A stretch of 64,000 bases of DNA from Sphingobium sp. B2D3C (GTDB taxonomy: Bacteria; Pseudomonadota; Alphaproteobacteria; Sphingomonadales; Sphingomonadaceae): the NCBI RefSeq assembly GCF_025961835.1, contig NZ_JAOQOK010000001.1, positions 1,364,001 to 1,428,000 of the forward strand, written 5' to 3'. A program made the position numbers and the translations under genes. Within the stretch, counting starts at the first letter, position 1. Each line of letters begins with the position of its first letter. Below, in pieces: positions 18,386 to 27,213 of the stretch. The notes beneath the pieces were generated by a model that saw only the letters and a program-made list of their open reading frames with translations, was not told the DNA's origin and ran no database searches.

Positions 18386-18811
18386 ATGACCACCATCGTC
18401 ATCTATCATAATCCCGGTTGCGGAACCTCGCGCAACACGCTGGCGCTCATCCGCAATTCCGGGGTCGAGCCGCATGTCGTCGAATATCTGAAATGCCCGC
18501 CGACGCGAGCGCTGCTTGCCGAGATGATCGCGCGGGCCGGGCTGACGCCGCGCGCACTGCTGCGGGAAAAGGGCACGCCGTTTGCCGAACTCGGACTGGA
18601 TGATGAGAGCCTGAGCGATGACGCGCTGCTTGATGTCATGATGGCGCACCCGATCCTCATCAATCGCCCGCTGGTGGTCACGCCGCTGGGCGTGCGGCTT
18701 TGTCGCCCGTCCGAGCTTGTCCTCGATATCCTGCCCGATGCGCAGCGCGGCGCCTTCACCAAGGAGGATGGCGAGCCGGTCGTCGATGCCGCCGGGCAGC
18801 GGGTGAGCTGA
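18386..18811 (+). CDS. arsC: Arsenate reductase, glutaredoxin-dependent
   Basis: A 141-residue ArsC of the glutaredoxin-coupled class. The active site is [15 protein letters not shown] with catalytic Cys12, and the expected basic residues follow ([18 protein letters not shown]). It reduces arsenate to arsenite using glutathione and glutaredoxin. It begins 11 bp after arsR and its stop overlaps the next start (TGATG). Since the next gene, the arsenite pump, is broken, arsenite made here would need another exit. Confidence 0.95.
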   Translation: MTTIVIYHNPGCGTSRNTLALIRNSGVEPHVVEYLKCPPTRALLAEMIARAGLTPRALLREKGTPFAELGLDDESLSDDALLDVMMAHPILINRPLVVTPLGVRLCRPSELVLDILPDAQRGAFTKEDGEPVVDAAGQRVS

Positions 18812-19056
18812 TGGGCACGTTCGAGCGCTATCTCTCGCTCTGGGTGGCCCTGTGCATCGTCGTCGGCATTCTGCTTGGGCAGGCCGTGCCCGGTGTCTTC
18901 GCCGCGATCGCATCGGCCGAAGTGGCGCAAGTGAACCTCATCGTCGCCGCCCTGATCTGGCTGATGATCGTGCTGGTCGAAGTGCGGGTGATGCTCTCCG
19001 TTGTCGCAATCGTGAAGCGCAGCCGGCCCTGGTATGAAAGGAACCTCGTTTCGTGA
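18811..19056 (+). pseudogene. Remnant of arsenite efflux pump Acr3 (internal deletion)
   Basis: An 81-codon open frame. Its first ~53 residues match the start of Acr3 ([35 protein letters not shown]) and its last ~28 match the end of Acr3 ([23 protein letters not shown]). The ~270 residues between, including most of the ten membrane segments and the catalytic Cys, are missing in frame at the [11 protein letters not shown] junction. In addition VEVPVM, usual in the family, reads VEVRVM. It cannot be a working pump of the known kind. It keeps its start and stop overlaps with arsC (TGATG) and arsH, so translation coupling across the operon is preserved. Confidence 0.8.
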
Positions 19057-19802
19057 GCCGTGTGCGCATCCTGCCCGATCCTGATCATCTTCCGGCGCTG
19101 GACCGTTCCTATGCGATACCCAGGCCCGCCCTCGGGATTGGCGAGGATCAGCCGCCGCCCCGCATCCTGCTGCTCTACGGGTCGCTCCGGGAGCGGTCCT
19201 TCTCGCGCCTTGCGGTCGAGGAAGCCGCGCGCCTGCTGCGGTTCTTCGGCGCGGAGCCCCGCATCTTCGATCCCTCGGACCTGCCGCTGCCCGATCAGGT
19301 GCCCGGCGACGATCACCCGGCCGTGCATGAGCTGCGCGCGCTGTCGCTGTGGTCGGAGGGACAGGTCTGGTGCAGCCCGGAGCGGCATGGGCAGATCACC
19401 GGCATCATGAAAGCGCAGATCGATCATCTGCCGCTGGAGATGAAAGGCCTGCGCCCGACACAGGGCCGGACGCTCGCGGTCATGCAGGTGTCGGGCGGAT
19501 CGCAGTCCTTCAACGCGGTCAACACGCTCCGCCTGCTGGGCCGCTGGATGCGGATGTTCACCATCCCCAACCAGTCGTCGGTGGCCATGGCCTATAAGGA
19601 GTTCGATGAGGCCGGCCGCATGAAGCCCTCCAGCTATTATGACCGCATCGTCGATGTGATGGAGGAGCTGGTGCGGATCACCGTGCTCATGCGGCCGCAT
19701 GCGGCGCAACTGGTCGACCGCTATTCCGAACGGAAAGCGCGGGGTGTCAGCGTGGATCCTTCCGCGGACCGCGCGGCGGCGGCGCTGACCGATGGGCGAT
19801 GA
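19053..19802 (+). CDS. arsH: ArsH, NADPH-dependent FMN reductase/organoarsenical oxidase
   Basis: A 249-residue flavodoxin-like protein. The FMN phosphate loop is [19 protein letters not shown], and [21 protein letters not shown] plus [22 protein letters not shown] are ArsH signatures. ArsH oxidises trivalent methyl-arsenicals to the less toxic pentavalent form. The GTG start lies inside the stop of the acr3 remnant. With the pump lost, arsH and arsC remain the only intact enzymes of this ars block. Confidence 0.93.
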   Translation: MSRVRILPDPDHLPALDRSYAIPRPALGIGEDQPPPRILLLYGSLRERSFSRLAVEEAARLLRFFGAEPRIFDPSDLPLPDQVPGDDHPAVHELRALSLWSEGQVWCSPERHGQITGIMKAQIDHLPLEMKGLRPTQGRTLAVMQVSGGSQSFNAVNTLRLLGRWMRMFTIPNQSSVAMAYKEFDEAGRMKPSSYYDRIVDVMEELVRITVLMRPHAAQLVDRYSERKARGVSVDPSADRAAAALTDGR

Positions 19803-20038
19803 GCGCCGATAGGGCGGTCAGGACTATGCGGCCGACCCCAAGGCGATGCCAAGCGGTGGTTCTTGCTGATACCCAACAGTCCCTTGCCCGACCGCGTTCT
19901 GCCGTGTAGCAGGCGGGCAATCGCAAGGACCCGGTGAAACCCCGGGTGGCTATTCCGGCCGCCGATCCGCCGGACAACATCACACATGCAACTCCCCCCG
20001 CGCCCAATGTGCGCCATGTGCCTTGTTGTGGAATCCGC
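19803..20038 (+). ncRNA. Structured leader upstream of SulP, candidate cis-regulatory RNA
   Basis: A 236-nt non-coding spacer with strong nested pairing: TTGCCCG (19884-19890) with CGGGCAA (19914-19920) enclosing a CTGC/GCAG hairpin, then ACCCGG-TGAAACC-CCGGGT (19929-19947), then a GC-rich stretch GGCCGCC/CCGCCGG. Such an array directly before a transporter suggests a riboswitch or attenuator. A 'sul1' RNA motif is known upstream of alphaproteobacterial sulfate transporters of this COG; I cannot confirm membership from memory of its consensus. No other known riboswitch core is evident. A GTG at 19934 could extend SulP by 35 codons but would sit inside this hairpin. Confidence 0.4.
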
Positions 20039-21535
20039 ATGACCTCTCATCTGACATCTTACCGCCGCCAGTGGTTCACTGACGGACCGACCGCCCGTCG
20101 CGACATCTTGGCGGGCGTCGTCGTCGCTCTCGCCCTCATTCCGGAGGCGATCGGCTTTTCGATCATCGCCGGCGTCGATCCGCGCGTTGGCCTTTATGCG
20201 TCCGTCGCGATTGCCATGACCATCGCCCTGATCGGCGGCCGCCCGGGCATGATCTCTGCGGCCACGGCGGCTGTCGCCGTCCTCGTCGTGCCGCTCGTCC
20301 GCGAGCATGGGGTCGACTATCTCTTCGCGGCCACCATCCTGATGGGCCTTATCCAGATGATCGCGGGTCTGCTGCGCCTCGATCTGGTGATGCAGTTCGT
20401 GTCCCGCTCGGTCATCACGGGCTTCGTCAACGCGCTGGCGGTCCTCATCTTCCTGGCTCAGTTGCCCCAGCTGACCAATGTCGGGTGGCAGACATATGCC
20501 ATGGTCGCCGGCGGCCTGGTCATCATCTATGGCTTCCCGCGCATCACGAAGGCCATCCCCTCGCCGCTCGTCGCCATCCTCGTGCTCAGCGCAATCAGCA
20601 TCGGCATGGGCCTGCCGGTCAACACGGTAGGCGATATGGGCAAGCTGCCCGAGGGACTGCCCAGCCTGGCGCTGCCCAACGTGCCCTTGACCCTCGATAC
20701 CCTGCGGATCATCCTACCCTATTCCCTGACGATGGCTGCGGTCGGCCTGCTGGAATCCCTGCTTACCGCGCAGATCGTCGACGACATGACCGATACGGAC
20801 AGTAACAAGCGGGTCGAATGCGCCGGCCAGGGCGGCTCCAACATCGTCGCCGCGCTGTTTGGCGGCATGGGCGGGTGCGCGATGATCGGCCAGTCGGTGA
20901 TCAACGTCACGTCGGGCGGCCGTGGACGCCTCTCGACCTTCGTCGCCGGTGCCTTCCTCCTCTTCCTTCTGGCCGTGCTCGGGCCGTTCGTAGGCCGGGT
21001 GCCGATGCCGGCGCTGGTCGCGGTGATGATCATGGTCTCGATTGGTACGTTCAGCTGGAACTCCATCCCCAATCTGCGCCGCCATCCTGCAACCTCGTCA
21101 GTGGTGATGCTGACCACGGTCATCGTGGTCGTCGCCACGCATGACCTCTCGCTTGGCGTGCTGGCGGGCGTGCTGCTCTCCGGCATCTTCTTCGCCGGTA
21201 AGGTCCAGCGCATGTTCGCCGTCGAGCGTGACGAAACTGCGGACGGCGCGCAGGCCATCTACCGCGTGACTGGCGAGATTTTCTTCGCGTCGGTCGACCG
21301 CTTCACCCGCGCGTTCCAATCGGAAGGCACAGCGACGCGCGTCGTCATCGACGTGACCGGCGCGCATTTCTGGGACATCTCGGCTGTCGGGGCGCTCGAC
21401 AAGATCGTCGCGCGACTCCGCCGCGATGGACGCGAGGTCGAGGTCGTGGGCTACAACCGCGCCAGCGCCGACATTGTCGACCGCTTCGCGTTGCACGACA
21501 AAACCGGCGTAGAAATGGGGCTTGCGCCGCACTGA
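20039..21535 (+). CDS. SulP family inorganic anion transporter
   Basis: About 498 residues: ten or more membrane segments ([20 protein letters not shown], signature region of SulP, followed by [18 protein letters not shown]) and a C-terminal cytoplasmic STAS domain from about residue 415 ([22 protein letters not shown]). SulP members carry sulfate, bicarbonate or related oxyanions, usually with H+ or Na+. I start at ATG 20039. A structured leader precedes it. Neighbouring ars genes do not show that it carries arsenate. It ends 40 bp before glcF, which converges. Confidence 0.92.
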   Translation: MTSHLTSYRRQWFTDGPTARRDILAGVVVALALIPEAIGFSIIAGVDPRVGLYASVAIAMTIALIGGRPGMISAATAAVAVLVVPLVREHGVDYLFAATILMGLIQMIAGLLRLDLVMQFVSRSVITGFVNALAVLIFLAQLPQLTNVGWQTYAMVAGGLVIIYGFPRITKAIPSPLVAILVLSAISIGMGLPVNTVGDMGKLPEGLPSLALPNVPLTLDTLRIILPYSLTMAAVGLLESLLTAQIVDDMTDTDSNKRVECAGQGGSNIVAALFGGMGGCAMIGQSVINVTSGGRGRLSTFVAGAFLLFLLAVLGPFVGRVPMPALVAVMIMVSIGTFSWNSIPNLRRHPATSSVVMLTTVIVVVATHDLSLGVLAGVLLSGIFFAGKVQRMFAVERDETADGAQAIYRVTGEIFFASVDRFTRAFQSEGTATRVVIDVTGAHFWDISAVGALDKIVARLRRDGREVEVVGYNRASADIVDRFALHDKTGVEMGLAPH

Positions 21536-21575
21536 TCGAAGCTGCGGCGAATGAAGGGCTTGGGCGTCTGGGACT

Positions 21576-22847
21576 CTAGCGGGCGTCCACTCCGCCCCAC
21601 GCCCGATCCAGCAGTTCAACGACGTGCAGAACGGGAATGTTCGTGGCGCTGCCGATCTGCATCGCGCAGCCGATATTGCCCGTGGCGATGACATCGGGCC
21701 GCAAGGCTCGCAGATTCGCGACCTTGCGATCGCGCAGTTGTGCGGAGATTTCCGGCTGCAGGATATTGTAGGTCCCGGCAGAGCCGCAGCACAAATGGGG
21801 CTCGGCGGGGGTCGCGACCTCATAACCAGCACGCTCCAGCAGCGCGCGCGGCTCATGGTCGACCGACTGCCCGTGCAGGAGCGAACAGGCCGATTGATAG
21901 GCGACGCGGATGCCCTGCGGACGTCCCCGCGGAAGCGTGATTTTCGCGAGAAACTCGCTGATATCGCAGGCCAGCGCCGATAGGCGGGCGGCCCTCTCCG
22001 CATAAAGCGGGTCGTCGCGCAGCATGAAGCCATAATCCTTGATCGTCGTGCCGCAGCCCGAGGCGGTGATGATGATGGCTTTCAGGCCGGCGTCCATATG
22101 AGGAGTCCAGGCATCGACATTCCGACGCGCGGCGTTCAGGCTCTCGGCGTCCTGCCCCATGTGCCGGACCAGCGCGCCGCAGCAAACCTCGCCTTTGGCG
22201 AACAGGACATCATAGCCGGCGCGCGATAGCAGTCGGTGCGTGGCAGCGCGGATGTTGGGCTTCAGGACCGGCTCTGCACAGCCTTGCAGGAGAATGACGC
22301 GGCCCAGATTGCCGATGGCGGGTGGCGGCACCCCAGCAGCCGTTGGGCGTTCGGACGGCGCCAGTCGCAACATGGCAGCCAGCGGGCGCGTCACGGGCCA
22401 GCGCGCCAGCAGCGGTGCGAAGGGGCGACCGAACGGTGCGAGGCGCAGGGCCAGGGCAAGGCGGCGCGGGTGCGGCAAGACCGCGCCCAGCAGCCGCCGC
22501 ATCAGCCGCTCGTGCCAGGGGCGCCTGTAATGCGTCGCGATCCAGCTGCGCGCATGATCGACAAGGTGCATGTAGTTCACGCCCGAGGGGCAGGTCGTCA
22601 TGCAGGAGAGGCAGGACAGGCAGCGATCGATATGGCGCACGGTCTCGCCGGAGGGCACGCGCTCGTTCTGGAGCATATCCTGCATCATGTAGATGCGCCC
22701 GCGCGGCGAATCCCGCTCATCGCCGAGCAGCACATAGGTCGGGCATGTCGCGGTGCAGAAGCCGCAATGGACGCATTTGCGGATCGCGCGCTCACTGCTT
22801 GCCATCGCCGGATCGGCCAGTTGCTCGGCCGTGAAATCAGTGCGCAT
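21576..22847 (-). CDS. glcF: Glycolate oxidase iron-sulfur subunit GlcF
   Basis: About 423 residues. Two 4Fe-4S motifs lie near the N-terminus (CVHCGFCTATCP and CLSCLSCMTTCP), and two Cys-rich CCG-type repeats follow in the body (EVCCGALV, HLCCGSAGTY). It passes electrons from the GlcD/GlcE flavoproteins to the membrane quinone pool during glycolate to glyoxylate oxidation. The ATG at 22847 lies inside the last codons of glcE (11-bp overlap). It is the last gene of the glcDEF operon. Confidence 0.96.
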   Translation of the reverse strand: MRTDFTAEQLADPAMASSERAIRKCVHCGFCTATCPTYVLLGDERDSPRGRIYMMQDMLQNERVPSGETVRHIDRCLSCLSCMTTCPSGVNYMHLVDHARSWIATHYRRPWHERLMRRLLGAVLPHPRRLALALRLAPFGRPFAPLLARWPVTRPLAAMLRLAPSERPTAAGVPPPAIGNLGRVILLQGCAEPVLKPNIRAATHRLLSRAGYDVLFAKGEVCCGALVRHMGQDAESLNAARRNVDAWTPHMDAGLKAIIITASGCGTTIKDYGFMLRDDPLYAERAARLSALACDISEFLAKITLPRGRPQGIRVAYQSACSLLHGQSVDHEPRALLERAGYEVATPAEPHLCCGSAGTYNILQPEISAQLRDRKVANLRALRPDVIATGNIGCAMQIGSATNIPVLHVVELLDRAWGGVDAR

Positions 22848-24000
22848 GGGCGGCTCCAAAGCGATCGGGTGACAGGATGCCCAGCGGATCAAACGCCGCC
22901 CGCACCCGCGCCGAGAGTGCGGCGACGCCGGGCTCTTCGACATGGAGGGCCGACATGCTGGTGCGCAGCGCGGCTGGCGCGCGGATCAGCGTCGCGTGCC
23001 CGCCCGTCTGCGCGATGACCTGGCGCACGCGGTGCTGATCGGCATCTTGCGGCAAACTCAGCCAGACGAGGCCGCCCGCCCAGTCATAGCAGCGTCGCGC
23101 ACCCAGATGCTGGAGCGCCCGGAAGACCTCCGGCCCACGGGACGGCGCGGTGCTGATCCGCCACAACACGGCCTCGCCCTGCAGGGCGCCTCCACCCCTC
23201 ACCGTTGCCCACAAAGGCTCGTCGGCACCGTCAGCGAGCAGATCCGCCTGCCCGAGCAGCGCCCGCAACATGTCGCTGCGCGCTGCCACCGATGGCGCAA
23301 AGCCTTCGACGCGCATCAGCGTGATCCCCGCTTCGGGCAGATGCGCGGCGCAGGCGACCTCGGCCGGGGAGCCCATGGCGCGGGCCATTGCGGCGATGGC
23401 CGCTTCGTCGTCCAGTCCGCGCAACAGCAGCGTCGCGCATGTCTGCGGGCGGGGCATGACCTTCACAGTGAGGCTGGTGAGCGCGGCCAGCCTGCCCCAG
23501 TTGCCAGTCATCAGCTTGGGCAGGTCGTAGCCAGTGACGTTCTTCATCACCTTGCCGCCGCCGATAAAGGCCTCGCCCCGCCCCGAGACGGCCTCGAAGC
23601 CCAGCATGTGATCGCGCGCCGCCCCGGCCGAGAGGCGGCGCGAGCCTGAGACGCCGGCCGCGATGATACCCCCGATGGTCGAGGCGCCGGATGAGCGCGC
23701 GAAGACCGGGCCGTAATCGAACGGGTCGAACGCCAGCATCTGGCCCTGCTCCGCCAGAAGTAGCTCGATCTCGGACAAGCGGGTGCCAGCCCCTACCGTG
23801 AGCACAAGTTCGGCGGGATCATAATCGATGATCCCTGCAAAAGCGGACATATCCACGATCAACGCCTGCCGGTCCGGCTGGCCGATATCCGCCTTTGTCC
23901 CGCCGCCGCGCAGTTCCGCAGGCATGCCGTCGCGACCCGCATCGCGAATGATCGCGCAGAGCTCAGCGATGTCGGTCGGCGTGACCATATTGGTGGTCAT
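22837..24000 (-). CDS. glcE: Glycolate oxidase FAD-binding subunit GlcE
   Basis: About 387 residues with a FAD_binding_4 domain (LRGGGTKADIG, FARSSGASTIGGIIAAGVSG, GGGKVMKNVTGYDLPKLMTG). It pairs with GlcD as the second flavin subunit of glycolate oxidase. The ATG shares one base with the stop of glcD (TGATG), and the C-terminus overlaps glcF, so the three are made in coupled fashion. The open frame upstream to 24129 is glcD shadow and was not used. Confidence 0.95.
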   Translation of the reverse strand: MTTNMVTPTDIAELCAIIRDAGRDGMPAELRGGGTKADIGQPDRQALIVDMSAFAGIIDYDPAELVLTVGAGTRLSEIELLLAEQGQMLAFDPFDYGPVFARSSGASTIGGIIAAGVSGSRRLSAGAARDHMLGFEAVSGRGEAFIGGGKVMKNVTGYDLPKLMTGNWGRLAALTSLTVKVMPRPQTCATLLLRGLDDEAAIAAMARAMGSPAEVACAAHLPEAGITLMRVEGFAPSVAARSDMLRALLGQADLLADGADEPLWATVRGGGALQGEAVLWRISTAPSRGPEVFRALQHLGARRCYDWAGGLVWLSLPQDADQHRVRQVIAQTGGHATLIRAPAALRTSMSALHVEEPGVAALSARVRAAFDPLGILSPDRFGAAHAH

Positions 24001-25493
24001 CAAAATCTCGGCAGCTCGGGGAAAGGCACCTGCCCCTTGTGCACATGCATGCGGCCCAGCTCGGCGCAGCGATGCAAGGTGGGGAAGACCTTTCCGGGGT
24101 TGAGGCGCAAGGCCGGATCGAACGCGCATTTCACCCGCTGTTGATGCGCGAGATCGGTCTCGCTGAACATCTCCGGCATCAGATCACGCTTCTCGATTCC
24201 GACGCCATGTTCGCCTGTGAGCACGCCGCCCACCTCGACGCACAGGCGAAGGATCTCATTGCCGAGCTTTTCCGCGCCGTCGAGCTCGCCGGGCTGGTTG
24301 GCATCGTAGAGGATCAACGGATGGAGATTGCCATCGCCGGCATGAAAGACATTGGCGACGGCAAGGCCATGCGCTGCGGCCAGCTCGGAGATGCGTCGCA
24401 GCACATGCGGCAGGTGGCGGCGGGGAATGGTGCCGTCCATGCAATAATAGTCCGGCGCGAGGCGGCCCACGGCGGGAAAAGCGGCCTTGCGCCCCGCCCA
24501 GAAGGCGAGGCGCTGCGTCTCATCCTGCGAGACCTGAAGGCTCACGGCGCAATTCGCCGTCGCAATGGCGCTGATCTCCGCCGCGAGATGATCGCATTCA
24601 GCATCGACGCCATCGATCTCGACGATCAGCAAGGCCTCGACATCGAGCGGATAGCCGACCTTCACGAAGGCTTCGGCAGCGCCGACGGCGGCGCGGTCCA
24701 TCATCTCCATGCCGGCCGGAATGATGCCGGCGCCGATTACATCCGCCACGCAGCGCCCCGCCGTCTCGATGCTCGGAAAGCCGACCAGCATCGCCCGTGC
24801 CCGCAGCGGCTTGGGGAGAATGCGGACGGTGACTTCCGTCACAACACCGAGCAGCCCTTCCGATCCGGTCACCACACCCAGCAGATCCAGGTCCGCCGCA
24901 TCGAGATGGCGCCCGCCGAGGCGGATGATCTCGCCGGTCATCAGCACCATCTCGACGCCGAGCACATTGTTGGTCGTCAGCCCATATTTGAGGCAGTGCA
25001 CGCCGCCGCTATTCTCGGCGACATTGCCCCCGATGGAGCAGGCGATCTGGCTGGAGGGGTCCGGTGCATAATAGAAGCCCTGCGCTTCTACCGCCTTGGT
25101 GATCGCAAGGTTGGTGACGCCGGGCTGCACGACGGCGACCCGGTTGGCATAATCGATCTCGATGATGCGGTTCATGCGGGAGAGGCCGAGCAGGATGCCA
25201 TCGGCCAGTGGCAGCGCGCCGCCCGAAAGCGACGTCCCTGCCCCACGCGGGACGACTTTCACATCATGGGCGTGGCACCAGGCCAGTATCTGCGAGACTT
25301 GCGCGACCGTCTCAGGGAGCACCGCGGCCAGCGGCATCTGCCGATAAGCAGTGAGCGCATCGGTCTCGAACGGGCGCAGGCCATCGGGATGGGAGACGAC
25401 GCCCTCCCCCGGCACGATCGCCTGCATCGCCCGCACGATGTCCGCGCGACGATCCAGAATATGCGGGTCGGGGACCGGCATGGAAATGGTCAC
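24000..25493 (-). CDS. glcD: Glycolate oxidase subunit GlcD (FAD-linked)
   Basis: A 497-residue FAD-linked oxidase: VVPRGAGTSLSGGALPLADG (PP loop), GGNVAENSGGVHCLKYG and VTGSEGLLGVVTEV in the flavin domain, and a C-terminal substrate domain with NVFHAGDGNLHPLI and GEHGVGIEKR. Preferred substrates of this group are glycolate and D-lactate, and glcE/glcF next door point to glycolate. First gene of the operon. The 278-bp spacer upstream, shared with a divergent fused GntR regulator, contains a CACTATTTT element on this strand at 25670-25678, so the operon may belong to the neighbouring island's regulon. Confidence 0.95.
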   Translation of the reverse strand: MTISMPVPDPHILDRRADIVRAMQAIVPGEGVVSHPDGLRPFETDALTAYRQMPLAAVLPETVAQVSQILAWCHAHDVKVVPRGAGTSLSGGALPLADGILLGLSRMNRIIEIDYANRVAVVQPGVTNLAITKAVEAQGFYYAPDPSSQIACSIGGNVAENSGGVHCLKYGLTTNNVLGVEMVLMTGEIIRLGGRHLDAADLDLLGVVTGSEGLLGVVTEVTVRILPKPLRARAMLVGFPSIETAGRCVADVIGAGIIPAGMEMMDRAAVGAAEAFVKVGYPLDVEALLIVEIDGVDAECDHLAAEISAIATANCAVSLQVSQDETQRLAFWAGRKAAFPAVGRLAPDYYCMDGTIPRRHLPHVLRRISELAAAHGLAVANVFHAGDGNLHPLILYDANQPGELDGAEKLGNEILRLCVEVGGVLTGEHGVGIEKRDLMPEMFSETDLAHQQRVKCAFDPALRLNPGKVFPTLHRCAELGRMHVHKGQVPFPELPRF

Positions 25494-25669
25494 GCGAGGC
25501 GACCTTGGACCGTCATCACTGGCAGCGGGGGCAGCTTGCGACGAAATGGAGAGATCACGACCTTGGCGCTTAGGTCGCCGAGCAGCTGCCTTTTCAAGAT
25601 ATCTTCCTGAGTTCCATCATGCGTATGACAGATACGAGTGTGCCAGAGCTTGGCGGACTTGGGCAGACT

Positions 25670-25678
25670 AAAATAGTG
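25670..25678 (-). promoter_or_regulatory. Island regulatory element, copy 1 (CACTATTTT)
   Basis: CACTATTTT on the minus strand, with AATTGTTGC directly before it. It lies between divergent glcD (176 nt before its start) and the fused GntR gene (93 bp to its start on the other strand). A related sequence, ACAACTATATTTTCGC, occurs just upstream on the same strand. One of five copies in the island. Confidence 0.55.
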
Positions 25679-25771
25679 GCAACAATTCCGAGCGAAAATA
25701 TAGTTGTCGCTGGCTGAATTTCGCTTGCATAACAACGATCAGACAGTTTCAATCGGTCCGTAGAGGATCGC

Positions 25772-27193
25772 ATGAACACAGCGGAAAAGATATATAGCGC
25801 GTCCACCAGCGAGGATGCCGGCACCGCCCGCCTGGCTGAGCGGCTGGCCCGCAGGATCGAGGACGATATCGCCTCCAGCCCCTTGCCTGTCGGTGGTGTG
25901 ATGGGGTCGCTGCGGGGGCTGTGCGAGCATTATGCGGTGGGACGCGCAGCCATGCGCGAAGCGGTTGCCCTGCTCGAGCGCCGCGGACTGGGCCGGCTCC
26001 GTCCCGGACCGAGCGGCGGCTTCATGGTCGCGCAGCCCGACGTGGGCCGGATCGGGCTCGAGCTCGCCAATTACTTCCAGCTGGCCGGCGTGACGTGCGA
26101 GCAGGTGCTGGATGCGCGCGAAGCTGTCGACCCGCTGCTCGCAACGCTTGCGGCCACAGCCGATCGTTCAGACCATGGGATGCGACTGGACGCGCCGGAC
26201 GAACGCGAGGGCGGCCTTGCCTGGCATTTGCGGGTGCGGTCCGATCTGGCGGCGATGAGTGGAGACCCCGTGCTGCCGCTGTTCGTGCAATGCCTCAACG
26301 AACTGACGATGCTGTTTGCCGGCGTCGAATCGCATGACGGCGATTGGCTTGGGCAAGCCAAGCGGCAGACCGAAGCGATCAATCAGGCCGTCGCCAACCG
26401 TGACGTGGCGGCCGTACAGCAAGAGGCCGACAGGCTTCACCGGCGCCTCGGCGACTGGCTGGCCGCGCGCGATGCGCCGCTTTCACCGCCGACCATCGAG
26501 GCGTCCCGTCAGGATGCCGACCGGACTCTTGCTCTCCTCGTCGCCCGCCGGCTGGCGGCCGAAATCCTGCCGAGCGGCAATGCGGGCCAGCGGCTGGGCT
26601 CCGAATGGGACTTGTGCGAGCGCTTCAGCGTCAGCCGCGTCACGCTGCGTCAGGCGATCCGCCAGTTGCAGGATAGCGGGCTCGTCGAGTGCCGCCGGGG
26701 TCGGGGCAATGGCCTGATCGTGCGGGATCTGCGCGGCACCGGCAGTATTCGGCTTGTCCTTGCCTTCCTCATCAGCCGGCAGGTCGATCCCCAGACCGCT
26801 GGCACGACGCTGTTCCAGTTGAACCGTTTCGTGCCCGCGCTGGCCGTGAGCCGCGCCAGTGCGGCGGAGCGAGCACGGCTGCGGGAACTTCTCGACCGCG
26901 CACAGCGCAGCGACCCCATCGATCGCTATGATCTGCTGGCGCTGGTCCAATATGTCTCCAAGTTGGCCAGAAGCCCGATCATCGATCTCTTCTCGCGCTG
27001 CCTCGCGGCTTATGAGGCGCGGTTCCATCCCTTCCTGCTGGAGCGCCTGCCGGCGCACAAGCAGGCCGAATATTTCGCGCTGCTGCGCATGCTCCTTGAC
27101 CGGTTGCCGATGGGGAGCGATGCGCAATTGGGCTGGGCGAAGGCGGAGGCCTCTCGCGTCATGCTGTCCATGAGCTCGACGCGCCCGATCTGA
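25772..27193 (+). CDS. Tandem-fused GntR/FadR-type regulator with two winged helices
   Basis: A 473-residue protein, twice the usual FadR length. Unit 1 has a GntR winged helix at about residues 21-88 (YAVGRAAMREAVALLERRGL) and a helical effector-type domain to ~235. Unit 2 repeats this with a second winged helix at ~251-316 (FSVSRVTLRQAIRQLQDSGL) and another helical domain to the end. GntR proteins normally dimerise; here one chain holds two different DNA-reading heads, which suits an asymmetric operator. It sits between glcDEF (divergent) and the catabolic genes, and I propose it controls the island through the CACTATTTT element. Effector unknown. Confidence 0.85.
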   Translation: MNTAEKIYSASTSEDAGTARLAERLARRIEDDIASSPLPVGGVMGSLRGLCEHYAVGRAAMREAVALLERRGLGRLRPGPSGGFMVAQPDVGRIGLELANYFQLAGVTCEQVLDAREAVDPLLATLAATADRSDHGMRLDAPDEREGGLAWHLRVRSDLAAMSGDPVLPLFVQCLNELTMLFAGVESHDGDWLGQAKRQTEAINQAVANRDVAAVQQEADRLHRRLGDWLAARDAPLSPPTIEASRQDADRTLALLVARRLAAEILPSGNAGQRLGSEWDLCERFSVSRVTLRQAIRQLQDSGLVECRRGRGNGLIVRDLRGTGSIRLVLAFLISRQVDPQTAGTTLFQLNRFVPALAVSRASAAERARLRELLDRAQRSDPIDRYDLLALVQYVSKLARSPIIDLFSRCLAAYEARFHPFLLERLPAHKQAEYFALLRMLLDRLPMGSDAQLGWAKAEASRVMLSMSSTRPI

Positions 27194-27213
27194 GCGGGTG
27201 CAGCGGGCGGGCG

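Noticed and set aside
24039..25610. 523-codon plus-strand frame opposite glcD
   Set aside because: Antisense shadow of glcD, biased to His/Asp/Arg.
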